From an uncultured Brachybacterium sp. (GTDB lineage Bacteria > Actinomycetota > Actinomycetes > Actinomycetales > Dermabacteraceae): a DNA stretch of 64,000 bases. Position numbers and translations under genes: made by a program. Of the stretch, positions 51,242-61,917 are shown one piece after another. The stretch lies in NCBI RefSeq assembly GCF_947500705.1, contig NZ_CANMSY010000011.1, forward strand, positions 1 through 64,000, read 5' to 3'. The notes below the pieces were generated by a model. That model was not told the DNA's origin. It did not search any database and was given only the letters and a program-made list of their open reading frames with translations. Within the stretch, counting starts at the first letter, position 1, and each line of letters opens with the position of its first letter.

Positions 51242-51667
51242 TCAGCGCATCCCGTGCGAGGTGCGGCCGTCGATCTGATCGCTGCTGCCGGGAACCGGCT
51301 CGGCGCCGTCGGAGCCGAGTGCCACGATGCGGTTCTCCGCATCGACATGGACCACCCGAGGATGATGGGAGGAGACCTCCGTCTCGTCCAGCTGGCCATA
51401 CGCGATGATGATCACCAGGTCTCCCGTGGTGACCAGGTGCGCTGCGGCACCGTTGATGCCGATCACTCCGCTGTCGCGCTCCCCCTCGATCACATAGGTG
51501 ATCAAACGGTGGCCGTTGGTGATGTCCACGATCGTGACCTGCTCGTTCTCGACCAGACCCGCGGCTTCCGTGAGGGCAGGGTCGATCGTCACCGAGCCGA
51601 CGTAGTGCAGGTCTGCCTGCGTCACGGTGGCCCGGTGGATCTTTGAGGTCATCAGAGTGCGCAACAT
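51242..51667 (-). CDS. panD: aspartate 1-decarboxylase proenzyme
   Basis: It makes beta-alanine for pantothenate/CoA. The 141-residue proenzyme cleaves itself between G24 and S25 in [10 protein letters not shown] to form the pyruvoyl cofactor. [28 protein letters not shown] and INGAAAHLV are conserved. The C-terminal ~25 residues are extended and polar. AGGAG lies 2 bases before ATG, and the start is shared by all family members. No panB or panC is adjacent. Confidence 0.95.
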   Translation of the reverse strand: MLRTLMTSKIHRATVTQADLHYVGSVTIDPALTEAAGLVENEQVTIVDITNGHRLITYVIEGERDSGVIGINGAAAHLVTTGDLVIIIAYGQLDETEVSSHHPRVVHVDAENRIVALGSDGAEPVPGSSDQIDGRTSHGMR

Positions 51668-51735
51668 CGCTCCTATTCTCTCATCACGCCCGCATGCTGG
51701 ATGATGAGAGCGTCCGTTTCGTCAGGAGGATCACC

Positions 51736-53445
51736 ATGCCCAAGGCCCGCCGCAGTTCAGCACGCCGTTCCGAGCGGTTCGAGGACATGGCGCTGCCCGA
51801 CGAGCTGCTCGGGGTCCTCGCCGAGCAGGGGCTCGAGAGCGCCTTCGAGATCCAGTCCGTGATCCTTCCCGACGCGCTCGCCGGGCGGGACGTGCTGGCC
51901 CGTGCCGAGACCGGCTCCGGCAAGACGCTCGCGTTCACGCTCGCGATGGCCTCCCGCTTCCGCGGTCGCAAGATGCATCGCAAGCGCCCGCTCGGAGTGG
52001 TGCTGGTGCCCACCCGTGAGCTGGCGGTGCAGGTCGTGGACACCATCCATCCCTTCGCCCGGGCCGTGGGCATCAAGGCGCAGCTGGTCGCCGGCGGCAT
52101 GAACATCGAGAAGCAGGCCGACGCGGTGGCCCGCGGTGTCTCGATCGTGGTGGCCACTCCGGGCCGGCTGATCGATCTCGCCGAGCGGGGCGCGCTCCAG
52201 CTGGACCTGGTGGAGACCACGGTCATCGACGAGGCGGACCATATGGCCGACCTCGGCTTCCTGCCCGACGTCAGCGACATCCTCGCCGCGATCCCGATGG
52301 GCACTCAGAAGATGCTCTTCTCAGCCACCCTGGACGGGCAGGTCGAGCAGATCGTCGACAGCTTCCTGGTCGACCCCGTCAGCCACGAGACCACCCCGGT
52401 CACCGCCGCAGTGGCCACCATGGACCACCATGTGCTGGCCATCGCCCCGACCGCGAAGCGAGAGGTCACTGCCCAGCTCGGGGCCCGTGAGGGCCGCACC
52501 CTGATGTTCACGCGCACCCAGCTCGGTGCCGAGAGGGTCGCGCAGGAGCTGGTCGAGGTGGGCATCGGCGCTGCGGCCCTGCACGGCAACAAGCAGCAGG
52601 GGCTGCGCACCAACGTGCTGGCCGGATTCCGTGAGGGCGCCTATCCGGTGCTGGTCGCGACCGACGTCGCCGCCCGCGGCCTCCACATCGACGACGTCAC
52701 GATGGTGGTGCATGTCGACCCCTCCGATGATGTCAAGGAGTACGTGCACCGTTCAGGCCGTACCGCACGTGCGGGAGCGACGGGAAGCGTGGTCACGCTC
52801 GCCCTGCCGCATCAGCTCGCGAAGACCCGCAATGTCCTCGCCGGTGCCAAGGTCGAACCGACCTGGATCGATGACGTCGACTCTGCGGAGGTTCCCGCTC
52901 TCGCCGAGCTCGGCGGGCGGACTCCTGCCGGCGAGCCCGCGGAGGATCCCGCGACCGTGAAGTACAAGGGCGCTCCGCGCAAGCTCGATCTGGGACGCAG
53001 AGGCCGCGGCGGGGCCGATGCCGGCAAGGCCGAGGAGCGACGTGCGAACGAGGAGCGGCGCGCCTCCTGGGAGGATCCGGAGAGCGCCGAGGACGGTGCA
53101 CGATCGGGGCGGGGCGGTGCCCGCTCCGGGCAGCGGGGCGCCCGCTCGGGGCAGCACAGCGCACGTCAGGGTCAGGGTCAGGCCCAGGGCCAGGCTCGCC
53201 GCGGCGGAGGCCGGGGCCGTGATGGTGCCGCCCCCGAGGAACGGAGCCGTCAGGACGGTGCCCGCTCCGCCGGCGGCACCGGTGGCCGAGGAGGGGCAGG
53301 GGACCGTGGCCGCTCGGCAGGCACTGGCAGGGCAGAGGACCGCGGACGCTCCGCAGGCGCCGGCAAGGGCCCTGCAGGCACCGGCAAGGGGCGCGGACGC
53401 TCCGGCGCACCGACCCGTGCCCCGCGTCGCCGTGGCGGACGATGA
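51736..53445 (+). CDS. DEAD-box RNA helicase with Arg/Gly-rich tail
   Basis: The 569-residue protein has helicase motifs ARAETGSGKT (I), VPTRELAVQV (Ia), VIDEADHMADLGF (II, DEAD), FSATLD (III), TDVAARGLHID (V) and HRSGRTARAG (VI). The C-terminal ~190 residues are low-complexity: repeated GARSGQ and DRGRSAG units rich in Arg, Gly and Ala, probably an RNA-binding disordered tail. It likely aids ribosome assembly or mRNA turnover. ATG 51736 follows AGGAGG. It is divergent from panD, and sdaA follows 53 bases later. Confidence 0.93.
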   Translation: MPKARRSSARRSERFEDMALPDELLGVLAEQGLESAFEIQSVILPDALAGRDVLARAETGSGKTLAFTLAMASRFRGRKMHRKRPLGVVLVPTRELAVQVVDTIHPFARAVGIKAQLVAGGMNIEKQADAVARGVSIVVATPGRLIDLAERGALQLDLVETTVIDEADHMADLGFLPDVSDILAAIPMGTQKMLFSATLDGQVEQIVDSFLVDPVSHETTPVTAAVATMDHHVLAIAPTAKREVTAQLGAREGRTLMFTRTQLGAERVAQELVEVGIGAAALHGNKQQGLRTNVLAGFREGAYPVLVATDVAARGLHIDDVTMVVHVDPSDDVKEYVHRSGRTARAGATGSVVTLALPHQLAKTRNVLAGAKVEPTWIDDVDSAEVPALAELGGRTPAGEPAEDPATVKYKGAPRKLDLGRRGRGGADAGKAEERRANEERRASWEDPESAEDGARSGRGGARSGQRGARSGQHSARQGQGQAQGQARRGGGRGRDGAAPEERSRQDGARSAGGTGGRGGAGDRGRSAGTGRAEDRGRSAGAGKGPAGTGKGRGRSGAPTRAPRRRGGR

Positions 53446-53498
53446 GTGATGGAAATCCGGTTCGATGACGAGCAGGTGAAGCGCCGAGGAGGCACGCG

Positions 53499-54893
53499 AT
53501 GAGCATCAGCACCTTCGACATGTTCAAGATCGGTATCGGGCCCTCGAGCTCGCACACCGTGGGGCCGATGCGAGCCGCCGGGATGTTCGCCCACGAGGTG
53601 CTCGGAGATCCCGAGCTCGGTCCGCGCGTCGCCGACGTCGAGGTCCATCTCTACGGCTCCCTCGCCGCCACCGCGGTGGGGCACGGCACCCTGGACGCGG
53701 TCGTGATGGGCCTGGAGGGCGCCGATCCGGAGACCGTGGACCCAGTGGCCGGGCGTGAACGGGTCGCCCGGATCGAGGCCGAGGGCGGGCTGCTGCTGGA
53801 CGGCACCCTCGCGATCACCCTGCGACCCTCCTCGATCGTGCTGCACCCGCTGACCTTCCTTCCCCAGCACTCCAACGGGATGACCTTCATCGCGGTGGAC
53901 GCCACGGGCCAGGAGCTCCTGCGGCGCCCGATGTTCTCCGTGGGCGGAGGCTTCGTGGTCGACGAGGCGAACATGGACCGCTCGATCGCCGAGGTCGCCG
54001 CCGAGGACGAGGGACGCACCATCTTCACCACCGGCGATGAGCTGCTGCGGGTGTGCGAGGACCGCGGGATCTCCATCTCCGAGGCGATGCTGCTGAGGGA
54101 GCGCCAATGGCGCAGCGACGAGGAGATCCGGTCCGGCCTGCTCACCATCTGGCGGGCCATGCACGACTGCATCGAGCGGGGCACCCGCACCGGCGGCATC
54201 CTGCCCGGCGGCCTCGAGGTCAAACGTCGCGCCGCCTCCTGGTACGACTCCCTCTCCGCCGAGGACCCGGTGCGCCTGCCGATGAATGCCTTCGAATGGG
54301 TCTCGCTCGCGGCCCTCGCGGTGAACGAGGAGAACGCCGCCGGGGGTCGAGTGGTCACCGCGCCCACCAACGGCGCGGCCGGCATCGTCCCGGCGGTGCT
54401 GTACTTCGCCACCACCTACATCGAGGGGGTGGACCCCGACGAGATCGCGGTGCGCTTCCTGCTCACCGCCGGGGCGATCGGTTCGCTGTACAAGGAGCAC
54501 GCCTCGATCTCCGGCGCCGAGGTGGGGTGTCAGGGCGAGGTGGGCTCGGCCTGCTCGATGGCCGCCGCCGCACTCTGCGAGGCGATGGGCGGCAAGCCCG
54601 CCCAGGTGGAGAATGCCGCTGAGATCGCGATGGAGCACAACCTGGGTCTGACCTGCGACCCGATCGGGGGCCTGGTGCAGATCCCCTGCATCGAGCGCAA
54701 CGCCATGGCCGCGGTCAAGGCGATCACCGCCGCCCGCTTCGCGCTGCGCGGCACCGGCGAGCACTTCGTCTCCCTGGACACGGTCATCGAGACCATGCGC
54801 CAGACCGGCAAGGACATGAACGAGCGCTACAAGGAGACCGCGATGGGCGGGCTCGCGGTCACCGCGGTCCCGGTCAGCGTCCCGGACTGCTGA
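53499..54893 (+). CDS. sdaA: L-serine ammonia-lyase (single-chain, iron-sulfur)
   Basis: It deaminates serine to pyruvate. The 464-residue single chain begins [28 protein letters not shown] (split: beta domain ~1-160) followed by the alpha domain. 4Fe-4S ligands are expected in [21 protein letters not shown] and [36 protein letters not shown] is the conserved substrate region. No PLP is used. Its 3' end overlaps the convergent adenylate-forming gene by 20 bases. No ACT domain is present. Confidence 0.95.
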   Translation: MSISTFDMFKIGIGPSSSHTVGPMRAAGMFAHEVLGDPELGPRVADVEVHLYGSLAATAVGHGTLDAVVMGLEGADPETVDPVAGRERVARIEAEGGLLLDGTLAITLRPSSIVLHPLTFLPQHSNGMTFIAVDATGQELLRRPMFSVGGGFVVDEANMDRSIAEVAAEDEGRTIFTTGDELLRVCEDRGISISEAMLLRERQWRSDEEIRSGLLTIWRAMHDCIERGTRTGGILPGGLEVKRRAASWYDSLSAEDPVRLPMNAFEWVSLAALAVNEENAAGGRVVTAPTNGAAGIVPAVLYFATTYIEGVDPDEIAVRFLLTAGAIGSLYKEHASISGAEVGCQGEVGSACSMAAAALCEAMGGKPAQVENAAEIAMEHNLGLTCDPIGGLVQIPCIERNAMAAVKAITAARFALRGTGEHFVSLDTVIETMRQTGKDMNERYKETAMGGLAVTAVPVSVPDC

Positions 54894-56007
54894 GCTCTGG
54901 ACCGCTGAGCTCTCCTCCGCTGAGCAGCACCTCCCGCGGCACCGAGGCCGCTCCCAGCCGGTCCCGCACCAGCGCCCGCAGCTCCTCCGCGCTCGGAGCC
55001 CTCCCAGCTTCTGGTCCTGCGACCCGCACCTCGGCGATGGTCCGCACCCCGAAGCGGTCATCGGGCACCACCCGCAGGCGCGCATCGAGCACCCCGTGCT
55101 GGGATCGCAGCAGGCGCAGAACCCGCGCCGGGTCGTGCACCATGCCGCCCGAGGAGAGCATGCCGTCGGCGCGACCGAGCACCCGGACGACGCCGTCCGC
55201 AGTGATCTCACCGCGGTCGGTGATCAGCTCCCTCCCTGCGGTGAAAGGAGTGCGGGCGTGCAGCAGGCCATCGACCTCCCGCAGCCGCACTCCGCGCAGC
55301 GGCCTGCCGTCGACGATCAGCGAGCCGGTCTCCGTGGTCCCGTAGACGTCGTGCACCCGGGCCCGGAAGTGCCGGGACAGATCTGCACGGAGCGCGGGAG
55401 AGAGCTGGTCGGAGCCGGAGACCACCCGGGGGATCCGCAGCGACTGGCCACGGTCCAGTGCTCGGTCCGCGGTCAGGAGATCCACGAGGTGCACGGGGAC
55501 CCCGGTGAGCAGGTCCGGGGCGCTGCGGTGCAGCAGCGCCACCCGCTCCGGGGTCGGCAGATGACTCAGATCCACCAGCGTGGCACCCAGCGCGAGCGCG
55601 CCCAGGGAGACGAGCAGTCCGTGTCCATGGAGACCCGGCGCCGCGCAGGCGATCCTCTTCCCGGGCCGCATCCCGATCCGTCGGCCGAGATCGGCCAGGG
55701 TGGCCAGCTGGGCCACGGTGAGCGGACCGCGACGCTGGGTGCGGGGCGACCCGGTGCTGCCGCTGGACCGCAGCTCGAGCATCCCGTTCCCCGCCAGCGC
55801 GGTGACCAGCACCTGGCGCAGCGACGCGTCCGCAGGCAGCGCACCGAGCCGCGGCTGGGCCATGGACCCGCGTGATCGACGGTGCAGCTGCACCTGATCG
55901 AGCAGCTCACCGGCGGTCAGCGCACCGCGCTGGTCCAGGAGCACCACCGCGCGAGGGCGCAGGGAGAGCCGGGTGCGCAGGGCGCTCGACGGCCGCAGGA
56001 GCTTCAT
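54874..56007 (-). CDS. short adenylate-forming (AMP-binding) enzyme-like protein
   Basis: The 377-residue ANL-superfamily protein is shorter than the usual ~500. It keeps ELRSSGSTGSPRTQRRG (P-loop A3-like), VHDVYGTTETGSL (A5) and VRVLGRADGMLSSGGMVHD (A8-like). The lysines normally found in the P-loop and at the A10 position near the C-terminus are absent; only two Lys occur in the whole protein. It resembles MenE-type acyl-CoA synthetases in size, but its catalytic competence is doubtful. ATGA overlap occurs with the upstream SDR gene; both belong to an SDR/OYE cluster. Substrate is unknown. Confidence 0.75.
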   Translation of the reverse strand: MKLLRPSSALRTRLSLRPRAVVLLDQRGALTAGELLDQVQLHRRSRGSMAQPRLGALPADASLRQVLVTALAGNGMLELRSSGSTGSPRTQRRGPLTVAQLATLADLGRRIGMRPGKRIACAAPGLHGHGLLVSLGALALGATLVDLSHLPTPERVALLHRSAPDLLTGVPVHLVDLLTADRALDRGQSLRIPRVVSGSDQLSPALRADLSRHFRARVHDVYGTTETGSLIVDGRPLRGVRLREVDGLLHARTPFTAGRELITDRGEITADGVVRVLGRADGMLSSGGMVHDPARVLRLLRSQHGVLDARLRVVPDDRFGVRTIAEVRVAGPEAGRAPSAEELRALVRDRLGAASVPREVLLSGGELSGPELSSPGR

Positions 56008-56882
56008 CGTGGCCCGATCCTGCGACCTGTGGCCCCTCGACCCGTCGGCTCGTCACCGGCAGGCCCTCCCGCCCTGGACCTCCCGATGCTGCCGGCTCCA
56101 GGGCCGGTGCGCCCATGAACGGCGACGCGCCGGACAAGGTCCCCGGCCCGGCCGGCAGCAGCGGCGGTCAGTGCGGGTGCCGCCTGCGCGATCACCGCTC
56201 CGACGCGTGCCCAGGGCGGAGAGATGAAGGTGCGGGGCGCGTCGAGGGCGTGCAGGACCCGACCGGCGGCATCCGCGGGGGAGAGCGCACCGCGCGGAGC
56301 GCTGCCGTAGGTCGGGGCCGCCATCGCCGTGGCGACCAGCGGCAGCTCCACGATCGCGATCCTCACCCCATGGCGGGCGGCCTGGGGCCGCAGCGCTCGC
56401 AACCACGCATCCAGGGCCGCCTTCGATGCCCCGTAGGCGGCCCAGCCCGGGGTGGGGATCCGGGCAGAGGCACTGGTGACGGCGATGACGCGGCCAGTGC
56501 CGGTGGCGCACATCGGCTCCAGCATCGCCAGCACCAGTGCGGCCGGGCCCAGCAGATTCGTCCCGGTCAGGCGCACCAGGTCATGGGGCCGCCCGAAGCT
56601 CTCCTCGAGGGTGCGGCGGAGGGAATGCCCGGCCAGCAAGACCACCGCCTCCGGTATCCCGTGCTCGGCCAGGACGGTCTCGGCGAGCTCGGCGACGGCC
56701 TGCTGGTCGCGCAGGTCGCAGGAGAGCACCCAGGCGTCTCCTCCGGCAGCCCGCACTTCGGCGGCCAGGGCCACCAGACGGGCTACGTCCCGGGCGGTGA
56801 GCACCAGCTGCTCGCCGCGAGCGGCCAGTGCCAGGCAGACTTCCCGGCCGACCCCGCCGCTGGCTCCGGTGACGAGGATCAT
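56004..56882 (-). CDS. short-chain dehydrogenase/reductase
   Basis: The 292-residue Rossmann oxidoreductase has VTGASGGVGREV (NAD(P)-binding), LLAGHS (NNAG-like), the catalytic Ser in AVTSASARIP and YGASK with Tyr and Lys, followed by PLVATAMAAP. The C-terminal ~60 residues are an added Ala/Arg/Gly-rich tail. Start ATG 56882 precedes the glycine motif directly; longer readings run into the OYE gene. It is 19 bases from the OYE stop and overlaps the adenylate-forming gene by 4, so the three likely form an operon. Confidence 0.88.
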   Translation of the reverse strand: MILVTGASGGVGREVCLALAARGEQLVLTARDVARLVALAAEVRAAGGDAWVLSCDLRDQQAVAELAETVLAEHGIPEAVVLLAGHSLRRTLEESFGRPHDLVRLTGTNLLGPAALVLAMLEPMCATGTGRVIAVTSASARIPTPGWAAYGASKAALDAWLRALRPQAARHGVRIAIVELPLVATAMAAPTYGSAPRGALSPADAAGRVLHALDAPRTFISPPWARVGAVIAQAAPALTAAAAGRAGDLVRRVAVHGRTGPGAGSIGRSRAGGPAGDEPTGRGATGRRIGPR

Positions 56883-56901
56883 CGCCGGTCGCCGGGGACG
56901 C

Positions 56902-58008
56902 TCACCAGGAGCCCCGCTGATACGCGCCGGGGTACAGCGCGGCATCGCGCACCCCGAGCTCGTGCGCGGCGCGCTGTGGCCAGCTCGGCTCGCGCAGCGC
57001 GGCACGACCCAGGGCGACGAAGTCCGCATCGCCCCGTTCGAGCACGGTCTGGGCCCCGATCGGCTCCGTGATCAGGCCCACGGCCGCCACCGGCATCGAC
57101 ACCGCATCGCGCAGGGTGCGGGCGAAGCCCACCTGATATTCCGGACCGACCGCGATGTCGGCGATCACCGCGCCGCCGGTGGAGACGTGCAGGGCGTCGA
57201 CCCCCACGCCCTCGAGCTCACGGGCGAGCTCGAGGGACTGCTCGATGTCCCAGCCGCCGTCGATCCAGTCGGTCGCGCTGAGGCGCACGATCAGAGGTCG
57301 CCCGGCGGGCCACTGCTCGCGCACCGCGGAGGCGATCTCGAGGGCGAGCCGGCGCCGTCCCGGGCCGTCACCGCCGTACTCGTCATCGCGGGTGTTCACG
57401 AGCGGGGAGAGGAACTCATGGACCAGATATCCATGGGCGAAATGCAGCTCGACAGCGTCGAAGCCGGCCTGCTCCGCACGTCGGGTCGCGGCGACGAAGT
57501 CCTCGACCACCCCGGCGATGTCCTCGCGGCTCAGCGCATCCGGGGCGTCGAGCCCGGGAAAGGGATCCGAGGTGGGGCCGACGGCGCGCCAGCCGGAGGC
57601 GAACTCCGGCACCGTGCCGCGCCGCCTGCGGAAACGAGGCAGCGCCGGCCAGGTGGAGGCCTTGCGGCCGGCATGGGCGAGCTGGACCGCGATCTTCGCC
57701 CCCTGCCCCTGGCAGAAGCTGGTGATCCGCCGCCAGGCCGCGACCTGCTCGTCGTTCCACAGGCCGGTGTCCTGGGGGCTGATGCGCCCTTCGGGGCTGA
57801 TCGCGGTGGCCTCGGTGATCAGCAGGCCGAAGCCGCCGCTCGCACGCGCTCCCAGATGCACCAGGTGCCAGTCCGTCGGGATGCCGTCCTCCGCCTCGAC
57901 CATGTACTGGCACATGGGCGCCAGCCAGACGCGATTGCGGATCTCCAGGGAGCGCAGGCGGGCCGGGGCGAGGAGCGCCGGAGCTGCGGCGTCAGGATCG
58001 GGGACCAT
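56902..58008 (-). CDS. NADH:flavin oxidoreductase / old yellow enzyme (YqjM-like)
   Basis: The 368-residue FMN-dependent ene-reductase has LAPMCQYMVE (flavin-tuning Cys), LAHAGRKAS (FMN/substrate region), ELHFAHGYLVHEFLSPLVNTRDDEYGG with the substrate-binding His, and ALGRAALREPSW binding phosphate. The canonical AAHGYL is FAHGYL here. It reduces activated C=C bonds; the physiological substrate is unknown. It heads the OYE-SDR-adenylating enzyme gene set and diverges from acs. Confidence 0.92.
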   Translation of the reverse strand: MVPDPDAAAPALLAPARLRSLEIRNRVWLAPMCQYMVEAEDGIPTDWHLVHLGARASGGFGLLITEATAISPEGRISPQDTGLWNDEQVAAWRRITSFCQGQGAKIAVQLAHAGRKASTWPALPRFRRRRGTVPEFASGWRAVGPTSDPFPGLDAPDALSREDIAGVVEDFVAATRRAEQAGFDAVELHFAHGYLVHEFLSPLVNTRDDEYGGDGPGRRRLALEIASAVREQWPAGRPLIVRLSATDWIDGGWDIEQSLELARELEGVGVDALHVSTGGAVIADIAVGPEYQVGFARTLRDAVSMPVAAVGLITEPIGAQTVLERGDADFVALGRAALREPSWPQRAAHELGVRDAALYPGAYQRGSW

Positions 58009-58205
58009 GGTCCCCTACGGTAGTCGCCTCGGCGGGGGCTCGGAGCCGAGCTCATCGCGGGCCGTCAGGTCTCGTGGTCCTTCGGCGTGCGGCGGGCGCA
58101 TCCTGCTCGAGGAGCGTGGCCGGCGCGCGTGACGTGGGTCTCCTGCGATACGGTGTCCGCGTCCATCCGCCCCGGTGACCCGGGGCCCGTGTAGCAGGAG
58201 CGCTG

Positions 58206-60185
<1,980 letters not shown>

Positions 60186-60213
60186 GCCTGCGGCCCGGCA
60201 TCCGCCGAGCCCA

Positions 60214-60268
60214 GGACGATGAAGGACGGGCTCCTGGTCATGGACCGGGAGCCCGTCCTTCATCGTCC
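60214..60268. terminator. 26-bp bidirectional hairpin between acs and the DUF4097 gene
   Basis: The left arm 60214-60239 and right arm 60243-60268 pair along 26 positions (one T-G wobble) around an ATG loop. It includes the stop codon and last two codons of the convergent gene. No U-tract is present. Confidence 0.85.
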
Positions 60269-61264
60269 GATGGTGATCTCGCCGACGTCAGAGGTCACGG
60301 CGAGGGTGCCGGCCCCGGTGTCAGATCCGGCGGCCACCCCCGGATCCACCTGGACGCTTCCGAGGTCCGAGACGGCGTCGATCTGCCAGCGGGTGGTGCC
60401 GGGGGCCGTGACGATCACATCGCCCAGCTCCGTGGTGATGCTGATGCTGCCGCCGGAATCGGTGGGCAGCTGCAGATCGACGTATCCCACCACTGCGGTG
60501 ATCTCGGTCTCGGCGGGAGCCGGGGACTCGAGCGCGATGTCCACATCGCCCACCTCGGAGGACACTGACAGCGAGTCGCTGACGCCGAGGGGCCCCAGCA
60601 CGACATCGCCCACATCGGTGCGCACGTCCAACGCGCTGAACTCGCCGTCGACCAGGACGTCGCCGACACCAGCATCGATCACGAGGGACAGTTCGAGGCC
60701 GAAGGGCACCAGCAGCAGCACGTCCCGGGTGCGGTCCGTCCACGGCCACCCCAGATGACTCTGCGGCTGATGCACGCTCACCGTGGCACCCGCCGCGTCG
60801 GTCTCGTGGGTGAGGCGAGCAGGAGTGGTGTCCTGCGGCGAGGGGAGACCCGTGGTGCCCGGTTCCACCAGGGCGAGGGTGACCTCGTCGACATCATCCG
60901 AGGGGAGCACCTGGAGGGTGCCCAGCGCACTGGCCAGGCTCAGCGAGGCAGGGGTCCCGAGTCCGGTGGTCGCGGCGATCTCGGTATAGCCGCGGCCCGC
61001 AGCCCAGTTCGCGGCGGAGGCCACGGCGAGGCCGCCCACCATCAGCAGCACCACCGAGGCGCCCAGCAGCACCGTCAGCACCCGCCAGGGGCGGTCCCGG
61101 GTCGGGGAGGGGGTCAGCCGCTCCCCAGGGAGCAGGAGGTGTTCCTGAGGTGGCGCCGGCGGCCGTTGCAGGGCGGACGAGAGCGGCGTGGCGGGGCCGG
61201 GTTGGGTCTGTGAGCTGGACGGCGCAGCCGGGCGAGGCGGGAGTGACGGGTCGGTGGTGGGCAT
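60260..61264 (-). CDS. DUF4097-like membrane-anchored protein
   Basis: The 334-residue protein has a Pro-rich cytoplasmic start (~1-58), a transmembrane helix (~62-84) and an extracytoplasmic repetitive beta-solenoid-like region with recurrent VGDV/LGDV strands (for example DAGVGDVLVDGEFSALDV, RTDVGDVVLGPLG, SSEVGDVDIAL, TTELGDVIVTAPG, TSDVGEITIGR). This repeat is characteristic of DUF4097/LiaF-C-like proteins. The start codon shares a base with the stop of the response regulator (TGATG), so it is co-translated with the two-component system and could be its accessory sensor or target. Confidence 0.8.
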   Translation of the reverse strand: MPTTDPSLPPRPAAPSSSQTQPGPATPLSSALQRPPAPPQEHLLLPGERLTPSPTRDRPWRVLTVLLGASVVLLMVGGLAVASAANWAAGRGYTEIAATTGLGTPASLSLASALGTLQVLPSDDVDEVTLALVEPGTTGLPSPQDTTPARLTHETDAAGATVSVHQPQSHLGWPWTDRTRDVLLLVPFGLELSLVIDAGVGDVLVDGEFSALDVRTDVGDVVLGPLGVSDSLSVSSEVGDVDIALESPAPAETEITAVVGYVDLQLPTDSGGSISITTELGDVIVTAPGTTRWQIDAVSDLGSVQVDPGVAAGSDTGAGTLAVTSDVGEITIGR

Positions 61265-61917
61265 CAGCGTTCCTCGGATTCCAGAAAGCGCAGGACCGCC
61301 ATGACGCGGCGGTTCTCGCCGTCGACAGGCGGGAGGTCGAGCTTGCCCAGCAGTGAGGAGATGTGCTTCTCGACGCTCCCGGTGGAGACGAACAGGGCGT
61401 CGGCGATCGCCTGGTTGGAGCGGCCCTGGGCCATCAGCGAGAGCACCTCGCGCTCACGCGGGGTCATGCCCTCGAGGGTGCGCCGCCGCCGGGAGCGGAT
61501 GAAGATCTGCTGCACCACCTCGGGGTCGAGCCAGGTCCCGCCGGAGCCGACGTCCGCGACCACGCCCAGGAAGTCCTCGACATCCGCGACCCGGTCCTTG
61601 AGCACATAGCCCAGTCCGTGCGGGGAGTCGGCGATCAGCTCGGAGGCATAGCGCTCCTCGACGTACTGCGAGAGCACCAGCAGCGACACCTCCGGATCCT
61701 GGCGCCGGATCAGCACGGCGGCCCGGACCCCTTCATCGGTGAAGGTGGGAGGCATCCGCACATCGATCACCGCGAGGTCGGGACGATGCTGGGAGATGGC
61801 GCTGAGCAGCGCGTTGCCGTCGCCGACCGCGGCGACCACCTCATGTCCGGCCTCGGTGAGCAGGCGCTCGAGCCCCGCGCGCAGCAGCACGGCGTCATCG
61901 GCGATCACGATCCTCAT
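61264..61917 (-). CDS. LuxR/NarL-family response regulator
   Basis: The 217-residue protein has a receiver domain with D7/D8 and phospho-acceptor D52 in AVIDVRMPP, and a C-terminal NarL-type helix-turn-helix in LEGMTPREREVLSLMAQGRSNQAIADALFVSTGSVEKHISSLL (split over ~148-190). It is phosphorylated by the adjacent histidine kinase, with which it overlaps by 4 bases. Probable targets include its own operon. Confidence 0.95.
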   Translation of the reverse strand: MRIVIADDAVLLRAGLERLLTEAGHEVVAAVGDGNALLSAISQHRPDLAVIDVRMPPTFTDEGVRAAVLIRRQDPEVSLLVLSQYVEERYASELIADSPHGLGYVLKDRVADVEDFLGVVADVGSGGTWLDPEVVQQIFIRSRRRRTLEGMTPREREVLSLMAQGRSNQAIADALFVSTGSVEKHISSLLGKLDLPPVDGENRRVMAVLRFLESEER

